Shown here piece by piece: positions 17,598-28,553 of a DNA stretch of 64,000 nt. Made by a program: the position numbers and the translations under genes. The DNA is taken from assembly GCA_026421205.1 (NCBI GenBank), contig JAPKBM010000003.1, positions 1-64,000 on the forward strand, written 5' to 3'. The notes under the pieces were generated by a model. It was not told the DNA's origin. It ran no database searches and saw nothing but the letters and a program-made list of their open reading frames with translations. Within the stretch, counting starts at the first letter, position 1, and every line of letters begins with the position of its first letter. The DNA comes from Planctomycetota bacterium. GTDB taxonomy: Bacteria; Planctomycetota; UBA1135.

Positions 17598-18359
17598 TTA
17601 CTTCCTGGGTGATTTTGCCGGAAGTTTGAACAGTTTCTTTTCTCTTGAGCCATCAAAGTTAAAAGTCGTTGTCAGGCGGCAAGTCCCGTTAGATTTGGTT
17701 GCAATTAAGGTGTATTCCCCTTTGGGCCGTGTGAATTTCACTTCTCCCAAGTCATCGCAGCGTTGCGTAGTTCCGTAATTGTCACTCAGACCTCGGGTAT
17801 TTTCCGTTCCGGCGACTGGCTTCAGCGTGATGATTCCATTCGTTACGCGCATCCCTTGTGCATCTTCAAAGATCAAATGCGCAATGGGGAGAATATTGAC
17901 CGGGCAGGTCATTTCGTGACGTTTTCCGCTGGTTGCCGCAGGCAAAGCATAAATATGAGGCTGGAAGCCCTCGCCGCCGACCCAAAGGTATTTCGGTTTG
18001 TCGTCGGACTCAATCATTCCAGCAAAACGCCCGTGCAGCGGAGTTCGGTATTCATAGGCCACCGTTTTCCGGCGTGGTTTTCTCATGTAAAGACCTTCGG
18101 GCTCTTCGGTCAAAATCATGACGCGGGCGCGGGCAATGGGTAGATTGTCCTGGTTGCGGATATAGGCCACGTAGAGAGATTGCCCAGGTCCGGGATCTGC
18201 AATCGCAGTCATTTCAACACGGCCAGTCGTGGCGCGAGGCCCTTCGCTTTCACTTAGGGATGCTGCTGGCTGGGCCGTATTGTTCTTGGGACGAGATTTT
18301 GAGCAAGCGGCTAGAGAGGCCATCAAGCAAATGAGGAGGTAGAGAGAGATTCTTTTCAT
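17598..18359 (-). CDS. Lipoprotein with carboxypeptidase-regulatory-like fold, unknown function
   Basis: 253 aa. The signal peptide ends in a lipobox, SLAAC (Cys19), followed by a Ser/Pro/Asn-rich linker. The mature part has Ig-like strands (LYVAYIRNQDNLPIARARV; GEYTLIATKSNG) as in the larger secreted proteins of this window. Four or more cysteines in the C-terminal half could form disulfides. Its ATG overlaps the thiI stop (ATGA), so it is translated from the same mRNA. No role in tRNA or thiamine work is implied by its sequence. Confidence 0.65.
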   Translation of the reverse strand: MKRISLYLLICLMASLAACSKSRPKNNTAQPAASLSESEGPRATTGRVEMTAIADPGPGQSLYVAYIRNQDNLPIARARVMILTEEPEGLYMRKPRRKTVAYEYRTPLHGRFAGMIESDDKPKYLWVGGEGFQPHIYALPAATSGKRHEMTCPVNILPIAHLIFEDAQGMRVTNGIITLKPVAGTENTRGLSDNYGTTQRCDDLGEVKFTRPKGEYTLIATKSNGTCRLTTTFNFDGSREKKLFKLPAKSPRK

Positions 18360-19543
18360 GCTTCAATCCGCAGGAGTTCAGTATTTCGAAGGGCGTTGAG
18401 GGTCAGCGCGTCGACATCTAAAAAAGCCTCGGCCTCGTGGGCTTCCTCTATACGGCCGTAGATGACAGGGCGTTCCGGCTGGAATACCGTACAACAATCG
18501 GGCGCAGGAAGGTTGGAGAGTTCATAGGTGCCGATGGCGCGTGCCCACTGAATAGTCTCCGTTTTGTCAAAGGTGACCAAGGGGCGGAGGACAGGAAGGC
18601 CCGAGGCCTCTTCAATGACGGTCATGTTCTCCAGGGTTTGGCTGGCAACTTGTCCGACGCTCTCTCCCGTGATGAGTACCTTTCCTTTCCGACGCCATGC
18701 AATACGTGTGGAGATACGTTGCATGGCGCGTCGGTAGAGGACAGTGCGGTAAGCGGGCGGGCATTCATCACGGACGGCTTCCTGATATTCCGCAAAAGGA
18801 ACCATGTGAAGGACCGTGGTCGGTTGCCATCCGGCGAGTTTTTCCGCAAGGGTGATGATTTTTTCTCGACTTTGCGGGCCGACATGAGGGAAAGAATAGA
18901 AACTGACAAATTCCACGCGCATTCCGCGTTTCATCGCCATCCAGGCGGCCACAGGAGAATCAATGCCGCCCGAAAGCAGACAGAAGGCGCGCCCCATTGT
19001 GCCGACGGGGAGTCCACCGGGCCCCGGCAGGCGGCTGGAAAAAACCCAAGCGCCTTCGGAGCGCACGTCCACTTCAAGTGTGAGCTCGGGATTGGAGAGG
19101 TCCACCTTTAACTGAGGGTGTTCCGGCATGATTGCGTCAGCCAAATGAATCTCAAAATCTCGGCTCATGAGCGGAAAGCGCTTCTCTGCCCGATTGACCT
19201 TGGTCCTGAAGCGGACTTGCTCTTTGCCCATGAATTGATTGGCGATGGTCTCGGCTGCACATTGCCTTGCGACTTCCGTGATCGCATCGACGTCTAAGAG
19301 GGCGGGTACGGCAGGGGAGACGCTCGTAACCCCGAATACTCGGCTGCATTTTTCAGCAATGCGAGCGCCCGAGGCTTGGGCAGAGACGAGGAGGCGCCCT
19401 CGGATTCCGTGGACTTTGACCTCGCCGAAATCAGCAAGCGCCGCCCGCAAATTATTTTTGAGGGTACGTTCGAAGAAGGCCCGGTTTCCACCTTTGAGGC
19501 TGAGTTCTCCGTATCGGACGAAAACTTGTGCGTTGGGTTCCAT
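18356..19543 (-). CDS. thiI: tRNA 4-thiouridine synthase ThiI (no rhodanese domain)
   Basis: 395 aa. An N-terminal ferredoxin-like/THUMP region (FVRYGELSLKGGNR; GIRGRLLV) binds tRNA, and the PP-loop LLSGGIDSPVAAW activates U8 of tRNA by adenylation. The C-terminal rhodanese domain of the E. coli protein is absent, which is common outside enterobacteria, so the sulfur comes from a dedicated cysteine desulfurase or another carrier. TAAAAT lies 14 nt before the ATG and may be its -10 element. It is co-translated with the lipoprotein gene. Confidence 0.92.
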   Translation of the reverse strand: MEPNAQVFVRYGELSLKGGNRAFFERTLKNNLRAALADFGEVKVHGIRGRLLVSAQASGARIAEKCSRVFGVTSVSPAVPALLDVDAITEVARQCAAETIANQFMGKEQVRFRTKVNRAEKRFPLMSRDFEIHLADAIMPEHPQLKVDLSNPELTLEVDVRSEGAWVFSSRLPGPGGLPVGTMGRAFCLLSGGIDSPVAAWMAMKRGMRVEFVSFYSFPHVGPQSREKIITLAEKLAGWQPTTVLHMVPFAEYQEAVRDECPPAYRTVLYRRAMQRISTRIAWRRKGKVLITGESVGQVASQTLENMTVIEEASGLPVLRPLVTFDKTETIQWARAIGTYELSNLPAPDCCTVFQPERPVIYGRIEEAHEAEAFLDVDALTLNALRNTELLRIEA

Positions 19544-19562
19544 TTTTGGCGTCCGCTATTTT
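19533..19562 (+). promoter_or_regulatory. Probable promoter of tRNA-Val
   Basis: TTGGGT, an 18-bp spacer and TATTTT end 14 nt before the tRNA, the same geometry as the tRNA-Asp promoter but with weaker boxes. It overlaps the 5' end of thiI on the other strand. Confidence 0.45.
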
Positions 19563-19576
19563 AGACTACGCCTTCC

Positions 19577-19653
19577 GGGCGATTAGCTCAGTTGGCTAGA
19601 GCATCTCGTTTACACCGAGAGGGTCGGGGGTTCGAGTCCCTCACCGCCCACCA
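19577..19653 (+). tRNA. trnV: tRNA-Val (anticodon TAC)
   Basis: A 77-nt cloverleaf with anticodon arm CTCGT-TTACACC-GAGAG, T loop TTCGAGT, discriminator A73 and encoded CCA. The acceptor GGGCGAT pairs with ACCGCCC except at position 6-67, where A faces C; bacterial tRNA-Val usually has ATCGCCC there. It stands 14 nt before the dsbD start with no terminator between, so tRNA and dsbD may share a transcript. Confidence 0.94.
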
Positions 19654-19667
19654 CCACCCTTCTTTTC

Positions 19668-21551
19668 ATGTTCCTGTCCATTCTCCTTGCGTCATTTGCT
19701 GCACCTCAGGGAGAGGTTCAGGTTTCTTCGGTTGCCTTGGAGCCCACGTCCGTGTCTTCGGGCGCGCTGGCTCATGTCCAAGTGTCCTTGGATGTGGCCT
19801 ATGGTTATCACGTCTATCACCCAGATCAGGACCCCCTCTTAGGCTATCCGGTTACCGTGACCGTTTCTGGGGAAGGAGTTGCCGCCGAAGGATCTTTGGT
19901 TTCTTTACAGGCGGGGATTCTTCATGAGCTTCCTGTTGGAGAGGATGTGTATCGTTATTTATGGTTGGAGGGCACGCCATCCTTCACTCTTCCTGTCCGG
20001 GTGACGGGTGAGGCAGGTGCACGGACTCTCAAGGTGGCGGTGAGTTGGCAAACGTGTGATGACTCCCTTTGCTTTCCGCAAACCGGAAAATCTTTTTCGC
20101 TCGATTTTGAAGTGACAGGAGACGCAGTGATTCCGGAAGGAGTTGGAATATCTACGGTGGATGAAGCTGGTTCTATTCAATCAGATGTGCAAAAGAAATT
20201 AGATGAAGGGTTTTGGGCATTTATTTTGGCGGCTATCTTGGCAGGCTTTGCCACGTTGGCCACCCCTTGTGTGTTTCCAATGATTCCGATTACGGTGAGT
20301 TTTTTTACAAAGCGTGCGGAGTCGGGGAAAGGGTCGGCACTGGGTAACGCAACGGCCTATGGCATCGGCATCGTTTTGACTTTTGTTGGCTTAGGCTTGG
20401 GGACGGCTGCTTTGTTGGGTGCTGGTGGTGCCAATGACATGGCCTCTAACCCATTTTTGAATATTGGCTTGGCCACCTTGTTTGTGGTGTTTGCATTGAG
20501 CCTTCTTGGATTTTTCGAGATTAACCCTCCTCGCTTCCTTCAGAATTATGCGTCGAAGAAGCAGGCCGAGGGCACCCAAAAAGCAGGCTATTTCCCCGTT
20601 GTCTTGATGGCCGTGGCATTTAGTATTACGGCTTTTACTTGCACTGTGGGCTTCGTTGGAGGCCTTTTAGGCTTGGCTGCCGGCTCAGGAGACATGGGGC
20701 TTTACGTATTATCTGGCATGTTCGTGTACGCATTTGTTTTTGCGACACCGTTTTTCTTTTTAGCCTTATTCCCTTCCGTACTTCAGCGTCTTCCCTCCGC
20801 AGGAGGATGGATGAATGCCGTGAAAGTTTCCTTAGGCTATCTTGAATTGATTGCAGCATGGAAGTTCCTTTCGAATGCAGATCGTTATTGGGATCTAGAA
20901 ATCCTGACCCGGCCAGTGGTAATTGTTCTGACGGCCGCTCCTCTTTTGTTGTTGGCGTTTTACCTTTTTGGTTGGTACCGCACAAAGCATGATTATGAAA
21001 AGCCCGTGCCGGGGAAAATGCGCAAGCTTACGGGCGTTGGTTTCTTGACTTTGGGGATTTATATCGGAATGGGCCTTCAGGGTGGCCCATTCTCAGGGGC
21101 CCTTGAAGCCTATTTCCCTCCAGAGGGCTACGGGCATGGCATCGGCCCAGCTAATCTAGAGTGGCATGAAAATTACGATGAAGCCTTTGCAGAGGCGAAA
21201 CAGGAAGGGAAATTATTATTTTTGGATTTCACCGGAGTCACTTGTGTTAATTGTCTGCGTATGGAAGGGAATATTATGCCGCATGATTTGGTCAAGCCGC
21301 TCTTAGAGCAAATGGTTCGGGCCGAGTTATATGTGGATAAGCCTCCTTATGGGGATTGGAATAGTGATTTTCAAATTGAACGATTCAATACTGCGCAACA
21401 GCCACTCTATGTGGTGATTGACCCATCTCTTGGAGACCCTTCAAAGGGGGGAATGGAGGCTATTCAGAGCACTTTCCCTGGCTATCACCCTGACCCTGTT
21501 CGTTTTGCAGCTTTCCTGAAAGACGGAATGGGTTTGACGGATACGGAGTAG
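19668..21551 (+). CDS. dsbD: Thiol:disulfide interchange protein DsbD
   Basis: 627 aa. After a signal peptide comes the N-terminal immunoglobulin-like domain with its redox pair (WQTCDDSLCFPQT, about residues 128-135). Then comes the CcdA-like transmembrane domain, with its two cysteines in LATPCVFPMIPITVSFFT and TAFTCTVGFVGGLLG, and a C-terminal thioredoxin domain with TCVNCLRM. All three cysteine pairs needed to relay electrons from cytosolic thioredoxin to the periplasm are present. dapF begins on its stop codon (TAGTG). Confidence 0.92.
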   Translation: MFLSILLASFAAPQGEVQVSSVALEPTSVSSGALAHVQVSLDVAYGYHVYHPDQDPLLGYPVTVTVSGEGVAAEGSLVSLQAGILHELPVGEDVYRYLWLEGTPSFTLPVRVTGEAGARTLKVAVSWQTCDDSLCFPQTGKSFSLDFEVTGDAVIPEGVGISTVDEAGSIQSDVQKKLDEGFWAFILAAILAGFATLATPCVFPMIPITVSFFTKRAESGKGSALGNATAYGIGIVLTFVGLGLGTAALLGAGGANDMASNPFLNIGLATLFVVFALSLLGFFEINPPRFLQNYASKKQAEGTQKAGYFPVVLMAVAFSITAFTCTVGFVGGLLGLAAGSGDMGLYVLSGMFVYAFVFATPFFFLALFPSVLQRLPSAGGWMNAVKVSLGYLELIAAWKFLSNADRYWDLEILTRPVVIVLTAAPLLLLAFYLFGWYRTKHDYEKPVPGKMRKLTGVGFLTLGIYIGMGLQGGPFSGALEAYFPPEGYGHGIGPANLEWHENYDEAFAEAKQEGKLLFLDFTGVTCVNCLRMEGNIMPHDLVKPLLEQMVRAELYVDKPPYGDWNSDFQIERFNTAQQPLYVVIDPSLGDPSKGGMEAIQSTFPGYHPDPVRFAAFLKDGMGLTDTE

Positions 21552-22327
21552 TGGTCTCCATTCAGGTTCAACCCGGCAATGCCCTTGGCAATACTCTTTT
21601 ATTATTGCAGAAGAGCGTCTTGCTTCATTCGGGGTTTGATGCTTCAGCCTTGGCCAAGAAGATTTGTGGGCATCAGTATGATGGATTGCTTGTGGTTGAT
21701 GCGTCGAAAGGAGAGGGCGTTCCTGTAGAAGTGGTCATTTGGAATCGTGATGGAAGTTCTGGTGGAGCCTGCTTAAATGGACTGCGTTTGGTGGCGCGTT
21801 GGACGAAGAAGAAATCAGGTCAGCTCAAAATGGACGGCCGAATTCTTGATTGGCGCATAGTCGGTGATGAGGTTGAGTTACATTTGCACGGAAGAGATAT
21901 GCCGAAGGAAATGCAATTGGCCATGGTGGTGACGGCGGGCGGACCTGGTTTATCGGTCCCTTTTTGGAATCCGCATTGCGTCGTGCCTGTGGCGGATGTG
22001 GGCGCAGCTAATCTTTCATTGATTGCAGAGTCGGCCCGTGCGGTGAAAATATATTTTCCCGCGGGCGCAAACGTGGAAGTCGTTTCTGAAGATGGGCCCG
22101 GAAGGGTTCGAATGCGTGTGGATGAGCGGGGAGTCGGTGAGACGCAGGCCTGCGCCAGTGGGGCTGTTGCCGTTGCATTATCAGCCTGGGGAGGGGGGCT
22201 TGAAGGCCCCTTAATGGTCGCCATGCCCGGCGGAGAACTTCGGTTGGCTCGAGCAGAAGACGGTGGAATAAAGCTTCGGGGCGATGCTTTTTTAACCGAA
22301 GAAGTCTCTTTCTTCGTGGACTCTTAA
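21551..22327 (+). CDS. dapF: Divergent diaminopimelate epimerase (DapF-like)
   Basis: 258 aa from a GTG that overlaps the dsbD stop by 1 bp. Both catalytic cysteines are kept: C74 in NRDGSSGGACLNGLR and C201 in ERGVGETQACASGA; NPHCVV also matches. It departs from DapF at otherwise invariant places: GNDF near the N-terminus is GNTL, CGNG is CLNG and the second CG(S/T)G is CASG. It probably interconverts LL- and meso-diaminopimelate for lysine and peptidoglycan, but a related PLP-independent racemase/epimerase activity is possible. Confidence 0.75.
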   Translation: MVSIQVQPGNALGNTLLLLQKSVLLHSGFDASALAKKICGHQYDGLLVVDASKGEGVPVEVVIWNRDGSSGGACLNGLRLVARWTKKKSGQLKMDGRILDWRIVGDEVELHLHGRDMPKEMQLAMVVTAGGPGLSVPFWNPHCVVPVADVGAANLSLIAESARAVKIYFPAGANVEVVSEDGPGRVRMRVDERGVGETQACASGAVAVALSAWGGGLEGPLMVAMPGGELRLARAEDGGIKLRGDAFLTEEVSFFVDS

Positions 22328-22450
22328 GTTTTTCGTAAACTGCGCTAAATAAAAGAGTTAGGTCGTGATAAGTTTCAAGAAGAGGCTTCCCTCAGAGGCT
22401 CCGCAACGTTGAAATATGCCCTCATCTAGCTCCCCTGCTACCCGCCTTTT

Positions 22451-24925
<2,475 letters not shown>

Positions 24926-24934
24926 GACATCATC

Positions 24935-25411
24935 ATGCTGACTCAGTTGACTCAAGATATGAAGGAAGCCATGCGGGCAAAGGACAAACTTCGTTTGAAT
25001 ACTGTCCGTGCCATCATTGCCGAATTGAAGAATATGGGTATTGAAAAGAAAGGTACCCAGGGATTAACGAAAGAAGTCACTTCCCCTGCAGATTACTTGG
25101 ATGATTCAGAAATGCTTTCTTGTTTGCGCACCATGGTCAAGAAGAGAAAGGAGGCTGCGGAGCAATACACCGAAGGCAATCGGTTGGAATTGGCAGAAAC
25201 GGAGCTGGCGGAAGTCGCCATTCTTGCGGATTACTTACCTCAGCCCTTATCCGCCGATGAAGTCCAAGCCTTGGTTCAAGAAGCTATTGCGGAGGTCGGC
25301 GCCCAGTCTATGAAGGAAATGGGTTTAGTAATGAAAGCCGTTCAGCCCAAAGTGGCGGGGCGTGCCGACGGCAAAGCATTGTCTGATTGTGTCCGCTCCC
25401 TTCTTGGTTGA
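24935..25411 (+). CDS. yqeY: YqeY/GatB-C-terminal-like protein
   Basis: 158 aa, the usual length. It opens with LTQDMKEAMRAKDKLRLNTVRAI and ends in the helical domain shared with the GatB tail (MGLVMKAVQPKVAGRADGK). The GatB domain binds tRNA in amidotransferases; the role of free YqeY is unproven, although it often sits beside tRNA or DNA housekeeping genes. It follows gyrA closely and precedes the heme protein by a few bases. Confidence 0.9.
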   Translation: MLTQLTQDMKEAMRAKDKLRLNTVRAIIAELKNMGIEKKGTQGLTKEVTSPADYLDDSEMLSCLRTMVKKRKEAAEQYTEGNRLELAETELAEVAILADYLPQPLSADEVQALVQEAIAEVGAQSMKEMGLVMKAVQPKVAGRADGKALSDCVRSLLG

Positions 25412-25420
25412 GATTGATTG

Positions 25421-26086
25421 ATGTCATTTCGCCGAAAAGCCTTTTTTTTTCTCCTTTGGGTGATTGCTGTCTCTGTCATGGTTTATTTTTCCATGCAGAA
25501 AGCCACTTGGCTGGCGCAAGAAGAAGCCCGACTTCGGCAAACACCTTTTCAGGCAATTTTCCATCCAACGGCGCTTGACCCAGAGGCCGGCGAGCACGTT
25601 TTGCAAGCCCGAGATGCTGCACAGGACTTGATGACCCTTCTGGGGCAGCAACTCAAGGGGTCAATAGAGGCAAACGGCCCTGCTGCTGCTGTGGGTGTTT
25701 GCGGTTCTGTTGCGCAAAGCTTGACCAACGAATACGCCGTTAAGCATGGCATTGGCATTCGTCGCACCGCGCTCAGAATGAAAAGCACCAAGAATTCTCC
25801 GGATTCTTTCGAGAAAGCCTGGATGGATTCTCAATCTATTTTTGATGCAAAAACCCCAGCTCCGGATCACGGTGAGATTGTCACTCGGGAAGATGGCTCT
25901 AAGGTTTACCGTTACATCACCCCCATTTATATGAAGGAGATGTGCCTCGCTTGCCATGGAAACCCGGCCACTTTCCAGACAGGAGTCAAAGCATATCTTG
26001 CAAAGCACTATCCGCTCGATCAAGCGACCGGTTTTTCTGTGGGCGACTTCCGTGGTGCCGTGAGCGTGCAGGTGCCTATTCCGTAA
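25421..26086 (+). CDS. Tll0287-like (DUF3365) periplasmic c-heme protein
   Basis: 221 aa. One N-terminal membrane helix (FFFLLWVIAVSVMVYFSM) anchors a domain of the Tll0287/DUF3365 family, known as a heme-containing PAS-like sensor fold in cyanobacteria and as the sensing part of some kinases. CLACHG (about residues 175-180) is a c-type heme site, and GIGIRRTALRMKSTKN...D is the family core. It is a stand-alone protein here, so it may be a redox or gas-binding subunit rather than a kinase sensor. ATG 25421 is preferred over the TTG one codon earlier. Its end overlaps the convergent caspase gene by 11 bp. Confidence 0.82.
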   Translation: MSFRRKAFFFLLWVIAVSVMVYFSMQKATWLAQEEARLRQTPFQAIFHPTALDPEAGEHVLQARDAAQDLMTLLGQQLKGSIEANGPAAAVGVCGSVAQSLTNEYAVKHGIGIRRTALRMKSTKNSPDSFEKAWMDSQSIFDAKTPAPDHGEIVTREDGSKVYRYITPIYMKEMCLACHGNPATFQTGVKAYLAKHYPLDQATGFSVGDFRGAVSVQVPIP

Positions 26087-28211
26087 CCATATGGGCGTCG
26101 ACGGCAAGAATCGAAAAGCCGACGCTTCTTGGCTTGAGGCTTCGTCCGCCTCGAGTTTGCCGGCCCATAAGCGCTTGTGCGACTACATCCGGCATGCCGT
26201 CCGCGCCTCCTCTTGTTCCTGAGGTTTTAGGCTTGGCGACAAGACGAGAACTCTTGCTGACGAAGGGGCTAAAGTCAGCTTGCTTTTCCGTGGCAATCAC
26301 GAGGTAGCGGTCTCTCATTGGCCGGCTCAGTGGCCAGTCCGGATCACTGTAAACCATCATTTGAATTGGTTTAGGCACTCCTGGTTCAATGAGGTTTGTG
26401 GCACGCTCTTCGGCAGGCGGCCAAGCAATGGTGATGCTTCGGTTCTCACTAACGCAAAGTACGGTGACATGCATAGGTTTTGTGCCTTTGCCACCGGGAA
26501 GGTTGATGACAAAATCAGCCATGTCATAAACATTGTCACCTTCGGTGTCGACAAGAACCTGATTGCCTTCATGATTGGTGTCTTCCCCTCGACTCCCTTG
26601 ATGGCGTATTTGGGCTTTTGCAAAAGTGAAATCATAACTGTCTCGCAGGTCCTCAAGGGATTTATCCGAAATAGGTTGGAAGGATGCCGAAATAGACATC
26701 GAGTTTCCCGTACTCGCTAAGTTGAGAATTTGCTTAAACCTTATTTCTTGTTTCAGCGCCAGGAGAACACCACGGGAAATATTTTCCGCGCGACTTCTCT
26801 TTTTTTGTTCTTCCCAGAGCGGAAGGCTACTTGTGGTTGTCCACATTTGAAAGAGCCCAGCATCCCCATGTGGAGGGAAGAGCTGGTAATCCACGCCAGG
26901 CCCCGGCTCCCTTTGAATCTCCACGACACCAGCCCCTTCTTTTTGGAGGAGCGCAACAATTTCATCTTCTAATTTCCCTTGGTCCACGAAGAGGACAACG
27001 GGGTCGTCACCCACAGGCCGCTCAATTTCAATGGCACGGAGCCCCATTGCTTGGGCAAACTTTGGCTCTTCACCTACCCATTTTGCCTGGGCCGACTCCG
27101 AGTAAACCCGTGTAATTTTTGCATTTCCAAGAACTTTGTCGGCTACAGGGTCAATCATTTTCATGATGGATCCTTTGCGCAAAAAGTGAATAGACCCTCC
27201 TTCAATTTCTAAAGGGAAACGAGCTTCAGGATCTGCGACGGCAGCGAAACCAGGGGGGGGGTCGGCAAACTGACCTTGAAAAATAACTCGGTCAATACTT
27301 CCTTCTGCTTGGACGTTTTGCCCTTCAAAGAAAGTATTCACTTGCAATCCGACTTGCTTCGCAAGCTCACGGTAAGTGGTGCCTTTGGGCATTTTTTCCA
27401 AGGCCTGGGTTAGAAAAAATGACATCGCGCCGAAACGTCTCGCACGGCCCCGAGAATCTTTCACTTCAATTTCTTCGGCTTCTTCGATGGAAGAGCACGC
27501 CGCGATGTGCACATAACTCAAGGGGGCATTACGTCGGACATCGCCATCTTCTAAGAAAGGAACCGCGGATGGCCAGAACGATTCAATGTCATTGAACGTG
27601 AGGGATTGGCTGCCGGCCTTGGCTGCCCGAGAGCTTCGGCCTGCAGGGCCTCGGGTGACACCTCCGGAATGGCAGGAGTCTGTGATGACGGTGAGTCGAT
27701 CCGTTTTTCCGCACAGTGCGCGAATGAGAGAATGTAGCTCGTCATCCGTAAAATCAAAAGAGTGTCCGTTTCCTTTGGAACGACTATTAAAGGTGACAAA
27801 AGTGGAATCTTTTCCCTGATATTCAGCGCTTGCAATGCCGCTTCCATCGGGAACTCTAGAGCCGTGGCCGGAGTACCAAAAAAGGACTTCGGTATTTTTC
27901 CCGGCCTTTTGGATTAAGTGGTCATAAAAGGCACGAACGATGCCCTCATGCGTAGCTTGCTTGTCGGTAAGGAGCAAAATATCCTTGTCCTGAAAGCCGA
28001 AACGCTTTTTGAGCACTTTTTTGACTCTTTCTGCATCATTGACGCAGCCGGTGAGGTCTCTCCATTGATCATCCGTACCATTATGCTCATATTGGTTAAT
28101 GCCAATAATAAGTGCTAATCTCTCCGGATCCCCTTGGGTGAACTCGGTGTAAGAGGCCGAATCGGCAAGGAAAAGAGAAGAAGTAAGGAAAAGAAGCGAC
28201 GTGAGTCCCAT
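26076..28211 (-). CDS. Secreted caspase-like (peptidase C14/metacaspase p20) protein
   Basis: 711 aa. A signal peptide (about residues 1-19) is followed directly by a p20 fold: RLALIIGINQY, then the catalytic pair His116 (FWYSGHGSR) and Cys180 (VITDSCHSGG). The region after residue 330 contains several beta-rich segments ending in NLPGGKGTKPMHVTVLCVSENRSI, which resembles the DUF4384-type tails found on bacterial caspase homologues. Bacterial relatives cut after Arg/Lys or take part in stress or cell-death processes; no partner is encoded here. TATACT lies 6 nt before the ATG, suggesting a leaderless mRNA. Confidence 0.87.
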   Translation of the reverse strand: MGLTSLLFLTSSLFLADSASYTEFTQGDPERLALIIGINQYEHNGTDDQWRDLTGCVNDAERVKKVLKKRFGFQDKDILLLTDKQATHEGIVRAFYDHLIQKAGKNTEVLFWYSGHGSRVPDGSGIASAEYQGKDSTFVTFNSRSKGNGHSFDFTDDELHSLIRALCGKTDRLTVITDSCHSGGVTRGPAGRSSRAAKAGSQSLTFNDIESFWPSAVPFLEDGDVRRNAPLSYVHIAACSSIEEAEEIEVKDSRGRARRFGAMSFFLTQALEKMPKGTTYRELAKQVGLQVNTFFEGQNVQAEGSIDRVIFQGQFADPPPGFAAVADPEARFPLEIEGGSIHFLRKGSIMKMIDPVADKVLGNAKITRVYSESAQAKWVGEEPKFAQAMGLRAIEIERPVGDDPVVLFVDQGKLEDEIVALLQKEGAGVVEIQREPGPGVDYQLFPPHGDAGLFQMWTTTSSLPLWEEQKKRSRAENISRGVLLALKQEIRFKQILNLASTGNSMSISASFQPISDKSLEDLRDSYDFTFAKAQIRHQGSRGEDTNHEGNQVLVDTEGDNVYDMADFVINLPGGKGTKPMHVTVLCVSENRSITIAWPPAEERATNLIEPGVPKPIQMMVYSDPDWPLSRPMRDRYLVIATEKQADFSPFVSKSSRLVAKPKTSGTRGGADGMPDVVAQALMGRQTRGGRSLKPRSVGFSILAVDAHMVTE

Positions 28212-28217
28212 AAAAGG

Positions 28218-28223
28218 AGTATA
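28218..28223 (-). promoter_or_regulatory. -10 box of the caspase-like gene (leaderless)
   Basis: TATACT 6 nt before the ATG, identical to the -10 of the tRNA-Asp promoter. Transcription would start at or next to the start codon. No good -35 is seen. Confidence 0.45.
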
Positions 28224-28255
28224 TACTTTAAAAGTCCTCAGACTAGTAAAACTCC

Positions 28256-28411
28256 ATGACGAAATCCTTTTTGCTACTTTTTTGCTTGGCTCTCCTTCCT
28301 TCTTGCTCTGGGGGGAGTGATGGAGAGGATGTCCAAATTACCCCCACTGACGAAGGGGGCCGAGGCCATGAAGGCGGTGTCGTCATGGTCGACGACTCTA
28401 CAGACGAGTAG
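28256..28411 (+). CDS. 51-aa putative lipoprotein
   Basis: Short ORF with a textbook lipoprotein signal: MTKSFLLLFCLALLPSC (lipid Cys17), then a Gly/Asp/Glu-rich tail (GGSDGEDVQ ... VDDSTDE) with no hydrophobic part. It is divergent from the caspase-like gene, 44 bp between starts, so the two could share regulation. Signal peptide and lipobox are unlikely by chance in a 51-codon frame, but no homologue is recognised. About 140 bp behind it hold no gene that I can see. Confidence 0.6.
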   Translation: MTKSFLLLFCLALLPSCSGGSDGEDVQITPTDEGGRGHEGGVVMVDDSTDE

Positions 28412-28553
28412 TTACGCTGGTTGATTAGAAAGTCTCAGTGTTTACGTATCACTGTGGTGCAGATTTTGTTCATTCCGATACCTTCAAAGCGCGTGTTTCC
28501 CGTCAAGGTATACCCCTGAGAAAAGGTAACGGTGAAGAGAAGAAGCCCCAGTA

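Noticed and set aside
18437-19111. 224-aa plus-strand frame inside thiI
   Set aside because: Antisense shadow of the PP-loop region of ThiI.
28412-28553. Extra gene behind the lectin-like gene
   Set aside because: Both strands carry stops in all frames and no start with signal sequence; only random short frames.
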